Of a DNA stretch of 64,000 nt, positions 1-7,631 are shown piece after piece. The notes beneath the pieces were generated by a model. That model did no database searches and was not told the origin of the DNA. It saw only the letters and a list, made by a program, of their open reading frames with translations. The stretch is taken from contig CAUQMS010000013.1 of assembly GCA_963519305.1 (NCBI GenBank), positions 1 through 64,000 on the forward strand, in the 5' to 3' direction. How positions within the stretch are numbered: the stretch's first letter is position 1; each line of letters starts with the position of its first letter. A program made the translations under genes and the position numbers. This DNA comes from Ewingella sp963519305. GTDB lineage: Bacteria; Pseudomonadota; Gammaproteobacteria; Enterobacterales; Enterobacteriaceae.

Positions 1-63
1 GGAAGTCAGTGACGAGGGGAGCTTTTATCTGAATCCGATTTATTCAACAAAGCCCGACTTAGT

Positions 64-1860
64 TTGAATGACCAGAACATATGTGACCGTAAGCATCTAA
101 AAGACACGCTTTACCTCGTAACAATGGCTGATACTGCTCTGAAAGAACAAGCAGAACAAGATCTCAAACAGGCAAAAAACGTTGTCGTGAGTAATTTTGT
201 CAATTTTGAGAAAGTCCTGGAAACGGAATTTAAAGGTAGCCCACCTAAGCTTATCATTATTGATGAGTGCCATTATGGCTCAAATATATCTGCAGTTCGT
301 TACAGCACCGTCTTTGACTACTTGGAGCAAGAGAACGATGCATGCAAAGTTGTATTTATCTCTGCTACACCATTTGGTGCTTTATATGGTGCAGATACTG
401 AATATCAAGAAGCCCTTGAGCTACAACAAGAGGCTGAAGAAAACAATGATATCCACTTACTACAAGAGGCACTAGTTGTTGCAGAGAATGCGCTAAAAGA
501 CTCGATTCTCAGGCGTGACTTCAATACTCGTCTGGTATTCCACAAAACCAGCGATGAATACTACGGCGTTCGAGAAATGCTCAAAAATGGGAAAGTTAAA
601 GGGCTAGAAGGTAGTTCTAAGAATTTTTTAACTCCATCGCAAGAACGAGATGATTTTATTGAACAATTTTTAGCCCACCAGAATATGGGATGGTCATTAG
701 TACGCGTGCCCGCAGGTTTAGCTATGGAAGCAAAACAGTTTCTAATTTCTCGAGGTATCGCTGAAGACTCAATCTACATTCTCGGTAATTCACTCAGCGG
801 TGTCCCTGAAGATGAGCACTGCAGTATTGAGAAATTCAAAAAAGAATTCGACGATGCATTACTTTTTGAAGATAAGCTGATAGCCATAACTGTTGCTGGA
901 GCCAGAGCAGGAATTAATTTTGGCCCCATGATGAAAAATAACCTCATTTCCACATGGGATAGCACTGTAGCAAGCGTAGCCGCTGTAGTTCAGGCTAATA
1001 TTGGCCGGGCCTGTGGCTATCATGGCAATAATAGTTCGATACACTACACCAATTTAAACGCAGCGGAAGCATATGGAGCTATTCTCGACCATCTAGAAAA
1101 AACTTGCGCTGTTCATGCTGCTTCCGACTTTGAAGGGCTTAGAGATTTCTTTGAAGATATTTGTCAAGAATATCAAGTAAATGGGTTGGATGTTGGACTT
1201 ACAATCAAATATAAACGTCGCCGCTCTATTGGTGATATAGAGACATACAAAACTGACAGTTATGTTGCCGTACCGGCCAAGTTGCTTGAAGAGGTCACTG
1301 ACTTTAGTTCCTACACTAGGGATAAAATAATTCTTCAAGCAATCGAACTCATACGTAAGGAGTTCACTACTAAAGGTGCGCCCAGCGTCAAAGGCAATCG
1401 GGCTATGCGAGGCAAAAAGAAAAACTGGATCAAAGCACATTGGGTAAATGGAGATAGCTTCGATAATCCCGAAAAAGCACAAGCAGATGGCACACAAAAA
1501 AATAAAACTATGCTCTATACTCATTTGCTCGATCGTGGCGAGAATATTGAATTTAACCGAATTGTGACACCGGGGAATGGTGAGTTATCCGAAAAAAAAT
1601 TAGTTACCGCTACGATTTTCAGTATCTACAATATCTCGCGAAGAAACGTCGAAAAAAAAATAATGAAACAGGAAGATGTCTGGGATATGTGCGACTATTT
1701 TGAAGTCGAACGCGATGATACCTTGATCGTGATCTACAAACGAGGTGAGTATGATATGGAACGTTCAATCGCTAAGAAACAGCATAATGAGTTACCTGAA
1801 AAATCTGGCGAGTTAAGTAACGAATCCCATTTCTCCGATAACATAGATAATACTTACTAG
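64..1860 (+). CDS. DECH-box SF2 helicase-like ATPase, copy 1 (5' end missing or frameshifted)
   Basis: The readable 598-residue frame carries the Walker B box DECH (residues 67-70), motif III SATPF (100-104) and a motif VI-like QANIGRACGYH (310-320). This marks a superfamily 2 helicase or translocase fold. It is a paralogue of the gene at 1903-3771, similar from about base 40 to the C-terminus. The TTG at 64 is not a convincing start: homology runs upstream of it, an in-frame TGA lies at 10-12, and the Walker A segment is absent in this frame. Bases 3-29 in another frame read K-S-V-T-R, possibly the tail of a GKS motif, so a frameshift or a junction at the window edge is likely. It differs from copy 2 by about 34 extra Glu/Gln/Ala/Leu-rich residues (111-144). 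I do not recognise the C-terminal 200 residues. A five-pair GC-rich hairpin follows the stop at 1866-1879. Fold assignment is good; function is unknown. Confidence 0.7.
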   Translation: MNDQNICDRKHLKDTLYLVTMADTALKEQAEQDLKQAKNVVVSNFVNFEKVLETEFKGSPPKLIIIDECHYGSNISAVRYSTVFDYLEQENDACKVVFISATPFGALYGADTEYQEALELQQEAEENNDIHLLQEALVVAENALKDSILRRDFNTRLVFHKTSDEYYGVREMLKNGKVKGLEGSSKNFLTPSQERDDFIEQFLAHQNMGWSLVRVPAGLAMEAKQFLISRGIAEDSIYILGNSLSGVPEDEHCSIEKFKKEFDDALLFEDKLIAITVAGARAGINFGPMMKNNLISTWDSTVASVAAVVQANIGRACGYHGNNSSIHYTNLNAAEAYGAILDHLEKTCAVHAASDFEGLRDFFEDICQEYQVNGLDVGLTIKYKRRRSIGDIETYKTDSYVAVPAKLLEEVTDFSSYTRDKIILQAIELIRKEFTTKGAPSVKGNRAMRGKKKNWIKAHWVNGDSFDNPEKAQADGTQKNKTMLYTHLLDRGENIEFNRIVTPGNGELSEKKLVTATIFSIYNISRRNVEKKIMKQEDVWDMCDYFEVERDDTLIVIYKRGEYDMERSIAKKQHNELPEKSGELSNESHFSDNIDNTY

Positions 1861-1902
1861 TTCATGGGCCTCTGGGCCCCTTACATCAACTAGCGTTCCA
1901 AT

Positions 1903-3771
1903 ATGAATATAGCAAAAAAACATCGCCAATACGTTGAAGAGGCTCTTGTAAGCCATACGTTTGAGCATCAGCGGCTCGCAGCCGACAAAGTCTTCTCTAA
2001 ATTTATTTCAGGCTCTAGGGCTGTAGTTTTAGCTGCCGAAATGCAGTCAGGAAAATCGGGAATTGCACTCGCCCTTGCGGGGCTGCAACGCCTTTCACTT
2101 TCCGATGAGGCAATCAGCAACCGAAAGCTACTTAAGGATACATTGTATCTTGTAACGATGGCCGATATTGTTTTGCAAGAGCAAGCTAAACGTGACCTAT
2201 CTCCTTGTAAAAATATCGTCGTAAGTAATTTTACAAACTTTGAAGCCTCTATAAAGACTAATTTCAGACACCAGAAACCCAAACTGATCATCATCGATGA
2301 ATGTCATTATGGATCCAGCAGTGATAGTATCCGCTATGACAAAATATTCAACTATCTAGAACTTGAAAATACAGAATGTAACGTGGCCTTCGTTTCTGCT
2401 ACACCCTTTAGCGCACTTTACGCAGCTGGGAAGGATTCGATACTTCGTCATAACTTTAATACATCTCTTGTATTCCATAAAGCCAGCAACGAATACCACG
2501 GCATTCGTCAAATGCACAGCCATAACCAGATAATTAAACTAGACGAAAATTATAGAGACTTTTGTCAAGACTCTCTATTGCGTAAACGTTTTATCCGACA
2601 GTTTAAAAATTATAATGGTGCCGGATGGTCCTTAATCCGCGTTCCAAGTAGCCAAGCTAACCTCGCCAGACAAATTCTACTCGACAGCGGAGTAGAAGCT
2701 GAGCACATCTATATAATAGGCCAGAAGCTCATAGGGATTGATGATCATGAATTATGTTCCATCGATGATTTTAAGCGTGAATTTGAAACTGCAACAATAT
2801 TTGGCGATAAACTGATTGCTATTACAGTTGCCGGATTTAGGGCAGGCGTAAACTTTGGCCAGGAAATGAAAAACGCCGTAATTAATACCTGGGATAGTAC
2901 CATTGCCAATATCGCTGCGGTTGTTCAGGCTAATATTGGCCGAGCTTGTGGGTATCATCAAAATACCAGTGCTACGCATTACACCAATTTAGATGCCGTC
3001 CGTGCTTATAGTGAACTTCTTAACCACCTTGAATCTCAGGATGAGACTAGAGAGTTCGAAGGACTCCAGCATATTTTTGAACAGATATGCTCTAGTTACG
3101 ACATCAGAGGTTTTGACAGAGGTACCAGCATTGCTACGGCTCCCGAGACCAAAGTAACGAAGAAACTTGATGATTCTGCAACTTTCTTAACGCAAGGGTA
3201 TGTCGCCGTACCCGCTAAGCTAACCGACCCAGATTTTGATTTCTCTGATTACACGAAAGACAACGAACTACTGGATGCAATCAAAATAATCAGAAAGGAG
3301 CTTCTAAGTGAAGATGGACCATATCGGAAAAAAGGGCGGGCACTAAGAGGAAACCATCAGAACTGGATAAAAGCACAGTGGGTTAACGGTGCTACGTATG
3401 ATGACGGCACCCCAAGTTGCGCGAAATCGCGAGCCATTACATTTACGTTACGCCTAAATAATGGTGAGGACGTTCAATTCAACCACATTGTAAATCCCGG
3501 CGGGGGTGAAAAAACGGAAGATAAAAGTGTCATGGCAAGTATCTTCAGTATCTATAATCTTTCAGGTCAGATGGATGCTTTTAAACGCGCGATGGATCTT
3601 GATGATATGACAGAAATCTGTAATGCTTTAAATATAGAATGTGATGACACATTAATTTTACTCTTTAAAAGAGGGGGATTTTCTCTTTCTCTATCAGAGG
3701 AAAGATCACTTATTTCTGAGACAATTACAAAAACAAAAATTCACCACAAGAGTGTTTTCCTAAAGCAATAA
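1903..3771 (+). CDS. DECH-box SF2 helicase-like ATPase, copy 2 (complete)
   Basis: This 622-residue protein has all the expected NTPase motifs: Walker A AEMQSGKS (residues 45-52), Walker B DECH (132-135), SATPF (165-169), an ITVAGFRAGVNFG segment (307-319) resembling motif V, and QANIGRACGYH (342-352). The last 220 residues form a separate region shared with copy 1, containing a YVAVPAKL stretch and a terminal FSIYNLS segment. I cannot name this region. The gene starts 42 nt after copy 1 on the same strand, with no strong ribosome binding site, so translational or transcriptional coupling is plausible. It converges on pglZ and occupies the place where brxL would be expected in a type 1 BREX locus. 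A defence role is inferred from position only. It is much shorter than the BrxH helicases of other BREX types as I recall them. Confidence 0.75.
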   Translation: MNIAKKHRQYVEEALVSHTFEHQRLAADKVFSKFISGSRAVVLAAEMQSGKSGIALALAGLQRLSLSDEAISNRKLLKDTLYLVTMADIVLQEQAKRDLSPCKNIVVSNFTNFEASIKTNFRHQKPKLIIIDECHYGSSSDSIRYDKIFNYLELENTECNVAFVSATPFSALYAAGKDSILRHNFNTSLVFHKASNEYHGIRQMHSHNQIIKLDENYRDFCQDSLLRKRFIRQFKNYNGAGWSLIRVPSSQANLARQILLDSGVEAEHIYIIGQKLIGIDDHELCSIDDFKREFETATIFGDKLIAITVAGFRAGVNFGQEMKNAVINTWDSTIANIAAVVQANIGRACGYHQNTSATHYTNLDAVRAYSELLNHLESQDETREFEGLQHIFEQICSSYDIRGFDRGTSIATAPETKVTKKLDDSATFLTQGYVAVPAKLTDPDFDFSDYTKDNELLDAIKIIRKELLSEDGPYRKKGRALRGNHQNWIKAQWVNGATYDDGTPSCAKSRAITFTLRLNNGEDVQFNHIVNPGGGEKTEDKSVMASIFSIYNLSGQMDAFKRAMDLDDMTEICNALNIECDDTLILLFKRGGFSLSLSEERSLISETITKTKIHHKSVFLKQ

Positions 3772-3823
3772 AAACCCAAACTTTCACTTTTTTTTAAAAA
3801 AAAAACCAAAATCATCGCAGCGA

Positions 3824-3862
3824 CATCTACCCTATTAAGCCAACTCGATAATAAGGTAGATG
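3824..3862. repeat. Inverted repeat between convergent helicase gene and pglZ
   Basis: Arms CATCTACC (3824-3831) and GGTAGATG (3855-3862) are perfect complements. Partial further pairing (CTATTA against TAATA) continues into the loop. The repeat lies in the 135-bp gap between the convergent copy 2 helicase and pglZ genes, after a T-run/A-run stretch at about 3788-3806. It could be a weak bidirectional terminator, but there is no T-tract directly after the stem on either strand. Confidence 0.4.
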
Positions 3863-3906
3863 CTTTAAGAATCACTATAATAAGCGTTTCTTATTACCCT
3901 GTTTTA

Positions 3907-5955
3907 TTAATTCTTTTTCCTTAGCTCTAATACCGGGGTTAAACATTCTTGCAGCGATAAACCACCGTGGTTGTAATAATCACCAGATACATAGCCTGAA
4001 ATACCTGGAGCCATCGCCACAGAGACGTTTGAATTCCAGTGCCAAGGTACGACTAAGCCGATATGCTGTACATTATCTTTTAAAATCGCACATCGACGCT
4101 GGCGATTCTTACCCAGTGATTTATTGAGCTCTCCTTTTGGCAAACCATTCGGAACCCATAACCAACCATGGTCGGTAACAATTCTGATGCGTTTCCAACC
4201 AGCATCGAACAAACCATTGATTCGAGCTACAATATCACCCAGCACATTATCAATGTATTGAGGCATTTGACGCTGATGGTCATGCCCTAAATGGTCTAAA
4301 TCCCCTGTCTGAACCCAAGTATAACCACCCTGAGGATCTCCAGTCTCAAGTCCTTCCAAATATTGCCAGCCCTTTTCCTCCAGAATTTTCTTCAAATAGT
4401 GACTGCTAAATGATGTCCGACCGTCAGCCAAAACAGGAATAAAATCATCATTGTCAACATTACCCGTTAGCATGTCTGCTATTGGCGTTATGGCAGCCTT
4501 AGCCGTTGCAGTGAGGGAGGGTAAAGCAGCCCACCTTGATGTTAAACGACTTTCAACACTGCAATCAGCCAGTTTATCTTCCAACATTTTAGCGGTATCA
4601 AAACGTAAACCATCTACAAAGAATACGACCTGGCTACCAACAGTATACTGTGCAGCATTTTCTTTAAGCTGATAATCACCAGGATAGCCATGTTGAGAGA
4701 CTAATTGTTGGAAGTTTAACGCCGTGTTTTCAAGCCATGGCGTATAAATAATACCAAGCACATTTGCAATCAGTTCTTGCTGGTGAATATCTTTCGCTTT
4801 AGCCATTGCAGTTAATACAGCTGAATCAGCTTGCCAAAATCGCTCTTTAAAGTGTTCAGCCATCGATTCCGGTGAACTGCCAGAGAAATTTATTTCTGTG
4901 TGTTCAAACACAGTCATTATTTCTTCCAATACACCCAACCAAGGAGACAGCTCTAAACGATACCAAACCCATGTTTTACGTTTTTCCTGGGTTTGCCAAA
5001 GCTTACTAAAAGTTATCTTTAGCTCCGTACGGCCCTGTTCCTTAATCTCACGAAAAGCCAATTCAATTAAGTTTTCATCTTCTCGGTTTTTGGACAGGTA
5101 ATGTTCTGGGAATACCATGACTAAATCTGCGGGCTGAATTGTTCTGAGCTTGTTGACAAGTAATGGCAGATTATTCGCAGTTTCCTCAAATCGCTGCCAA
5201 ATATTGCTCCATTGCCCTTCAGCCTGACACAGTAAATGCAACCCTTGATTATGTCCCGCTATATCAGGAATAAAATCAAATTGGGTCTGGCAAGAGTTTT
5301 CAAAAATATCCCAGCGGCTCCCCAACCACAGTTTCTCTTTTTCTGCTGGATTATTGAGCCAGCCTAATATATCTCTTGCAATATCATCCAGCACAATAGA
5401 ATAGAAATCTTTTGCCTCAAGTTTTCTACCCTGCAAACTCGCCACAGGAGTCTCCAGGAGATCAGGCAATATTTTTAAAAATGCTTCTTGCGTCTTCTTA
5501 TCTTTAGCAAGGTCAAGCTCGAGGCCAACGTTTGGGTTAGTGAGAAATGAACCCACGCTCCAATCCCTTCCTGCTGAATTATAAGCCCACCAACATCCGC
5601 GATATTGCAATTCTGCTAAGGGTTTAAGAAACTCGGGGCATTGTTCAATTGCTCGTAAATCTTTACGACCAACACCTGGAAGGTAGATAATCGGTGTTTT
5701 TCCTTCTGGCAAAACACATTCCTCAAGCACACCAGCAATAGCGCATTTCACCCATATTGCCGGGCCAGTACGAAGATCAGGATTATAATCACCAAGTTCA
5801 ATCAATTCAGGCAGCTGCTGCTTGATGTAAGGCATTGCTGACTGCCACTGCTTATCAATATCCGTCCACAAAATGGCAGCAGGTGGAACCTGAACACTTT
5901 TGTTAAAGGCAGCGGAGCTACGAAGCTGATCGATCAATTTATTGATTACTAACAT
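3907..5955 (-). CDS. pglZ: BREX phosphatase-fold protein PglZ
   Basis: PglZ belongs to the alkaline-phosphatase superfamily and is a core component of BREX defence, required with PglX for methylation and for phage restriction. The metal-site motifs are visible: VDGLRFD (about residues 447-453) and TDHGW (about 594-598). The N-terminus (AILWTDIDKQW) resembles other BREX-1 PglZ proteins as I recall them. The frame is open to 5985, but the ATG at 5955 is preferred: it has a GGA-type ribosome binding site and gives the family-like N-terminus. With that start it overlaps the last 17 nt of the upstream DUF262 gene, so the two are translationally coupled. It is the last gene of the minus-strand operon. 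No brxL follows it. Confidence 0.88.
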   Translation of the reverse strand: MLVINKLIDQLRSSAAFNKSVQVPPAAILWTDIDKQWQSAMPYIKQQLPELIELGDYNPDLRTGPAIWVKCAIAGVLEECVLPEGKTPIIYLPGVGRKDLRAIEQCPEFLKPLAELQYRGCWWAYNSAGRDWSVGSFLTNPNVGLELDLAKDKKTQEAFLKILPDLLETPVASLQGRKLEAKDFYSIVLDDIARDILGWLNNPAEKEKLWLGSRWDIFENSCQTQFDFIPDIAGHNQGLHLLCQAEGQWSNIWQRFEETANNLPLLVNKLRTIQPADLVMVFPEHYLSKNREDENLIELAFREIKEQGRTELKITFSKLWQTQEKRKTWVWYRLELSPWLGVLEEIMTVFEHTEINFSGSSPESMAEHFKERFWQADSAVLTAMAKAKDIHQQELIANVLGIIYTPWLENTALNFQQLVSQHGYPGDYQLKENAAQYTVGSQVVFFVDGLRFDTAKMLEDKLADCSVESRLTSRWAALPSLTATAKAAITPIADMLTGNVDNDDFIPVLADGRTSFSSHYLKKILEEKGWQYLEGLETGDPQGGYTWVQTGDLDHLGHDHQRQMPQYIDNVLGDIVARINGLFDAGWKRIRIVTDHGWLWVPNGLPKGELNKSLGKNRQRRCAILKDNVQHIGLVVPWHWNSNVSVAMAPGISGYVSGDYYNHGGLSLQECLTPVLELRKKN

Positions 5956-7630
5956 ATAGTTTCCAGTTCGCTTTACACAACTCAATCAAATCATGTTGTC
6001 GGCTTTCTAGTACAGAAGGCATCCATTCACCCGTATTTAATACCTGCGTAGTCAATACGTACGATGACACACCATTTTGTCCCGCAAAGTATGCCATTTT
6101 TTTACGTTCAAAATCGAAGTTTGAGGCTTGTGAATTTCTTCTTTGTGTTAATGGCACGAGATTAGCAAGACGATGGGTCCACTTTTCTCGCTGTACAACA
6201 TTTGGCCAATTTATATCCCACTGACTTCCTTCTTCCACTGTCTGTGGCAAAACATGTTCAATGGTCAGAAGAGAATGTTCGTATTTAGCAGCCCCGTCAG
6301 ACAAAAATGAGTCCATTCTCAAGATAAGATAATTACGTCTGCGGGCAGTCAAGCAATAAACATCACCATCTATTTGCTTAATAAAATCTGTTGTTTCTTC
6401 TTGAGATAAATCTACTGAGCTAATCTCCGTAGAATCTGCATTCTCAAGTTCAATTAACACTTTTGCATAACGATCAATGCGTTCATTAATGTTTGCAGCA
6501 CAAATATGAAGTTTCGCGGCTAAACGCTCCAGCCGGAACATAAAATCCATCACAGCTGAGCTATCAGAACCAAATTTAGCTAAATATTGAATAGCTACCG
6601 GCAACCAATCTGAATTATCAATGCGGTTTAGCCAATGCAACAATTGGTTAATGTCTCCAGCATTTGACGATGACAAATAACGAGCATCTCTAGCAACCAA
6701 GTAGGCATCAGCGTAAGGAGCTATGACTTCATTGATCAACACTTCAGGATCATGGATTTTTGATTGAACATGCTCTCGAAACTCTTCCAACAACACGCGT
6801 TTTGCTTTGGTCTTGGCATAAATCATTCGGATATATGTAAGAAGACCATTCAATCCTTCTCTGCCTGTATCTACCTCAATTTCTTCCCATTTATCATTAA
6901 AAGCATCACGTTTTGACTCGGTAATTTTACCAATCGCATCAGCTTTAATTAGATCCGAAGGCAAAAGATCCATACCGCGATTATTCAAAACCGAAAATAC
7001 ACGAAAAGCAGACTGCTGACTTGGTGAGGTCACAGCAACCAAAAAACACCGGGTCATCAGAAAAATACCAAAGTTTATCAAAGCGTCAGTATCGACAAAT
7101 GCCTGCTGCAATTTAGTTTGCAAAAGCAAGGCATTTTTCTGAATATTAATTTGTGACTCATTACCCAATGTTGCCGAATCAATAGAAGCTAACTCAGAAA
7201 AGTTTAATGATTGGACAGTTGAAGCAAAAAATTCACGATCGCGTTGACGCAGAGCTAAGCGCGGTTTCGCAGGTATTCCTTGCAATTTTTTTCCAGGTTC
7301 TTGAATATAAGAAAAACATTCAGCTTTTGCGTCTCCATCATCAATTAAATGAGTTAACGCAGCAATTAAAATTGTCAGTGTGGTTAACCGCTGCTGGCCA
7401 TCGATTACCTGAGCATGAGGTCTACTTTCTTGTTTGATTAACACAATACTTCCAAGAAAATAACTTTCTTCTTTTTCATAGTGGTAAAAATCATTTAGAT
7501 CATCAAACAACTCACCCGCTTGCTCTGTCGTCCAGGCATACGGACGCTGATAGGGAGGGATCTCATAATCAAAATCAGAGCTGAATATTTTTGAGAGGGC
7601 ATATTCTGCCCCCGTAATATTTTTTGACAT
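5939..7630 (-). CDS. brxU: DUF262/DUF1524 (GmrSD-family, BrxU-like) type IV restriction endonuclease
   Basis: This 563-residue protein begins with a DUF262 domain. It has IPPYQRPYAWT (residues 24-34) and the NTP-binding motif IDGQQRLTT (77-84), and the domain ends with VFSVLNNRGMDL. The C-terminal DUF1524 HNH-type nuclease part has IEHVLPQ (457-463) and HRLANLVPLTQRRNSQASN (486-504). This is the single-chain GmrSD layout, which cleaves DNA carrying modified cytosines. It lies inside the BREX operon between pglX (1-nt gap) and pglZ (17-nt overlap). BrxU, the type IV enzyme of the Escherichia fergusonii plasmid BREX island, has the same domain pair. The symbol is given by family and context. 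That it covers phages escaping BREX through base modification is inference from that system. Confidence 0.8.
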   Translation of the reverse strand: MSKNITGAEYALSKIFSSDFDYEIPPYQRPYAWTTEQAGELFDDLNDFYHYEKEESYFLGSIVLIKQESRPHAQVIDGQQRLTTLTILIAALTHLIDDGDAKAECFSYIQEPGKKLQGIPAKPRLALRQRDREFFASTVQSLNFSELASIDSATLGNESQINIQKNALLLQTKLQQAFVDTDALINFGIFLMTRCFLVAVTSPSQQSAFRVFSVLNNRGMDLLPSDLIKADAIGKITESKRDAFNDKWEEIEVDTGREGLNGLLTYIRMIYAKTKAKRVLLEEFREHVQSKIHDPEVLINEVIAPYADAYLVARDARYLSSSNAGDINQLLHWLNRIDNSDWLPVAIQYLAKFGSDSSAVMDFMFRLERLAAKLHICAANINERIDRYAKVLIELENADSTEISSVDLSQEETTDFIKQIDGDVYCLTARRRNYLILRMDSFLSDGAAKYEHSLLTIEHVLPQTVEEGSQWDINWPNVVQREKWTHRLANLVPLTQRRNSQASNFDFERKKMAYFAGQNGVSSYVLTTQVLNTGEWMPSVLESRQHDLIELCKANWKLYVSNQ

Positions 7631-7631
7631 T

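Noticed and set aside
1093..1524. Minus-strand frame of 143 residues inside helicase copy 1
   Set aside because: Shadow of the real gene; no ribosome binding site or family resemblance.
3907..5985. Longer pglZ start at 5985
   Set aside because: The first ten residues lie inside the DUF262 gene; the ATG at 5955 has a ribosome binding site and gives the family-like N-terminus.
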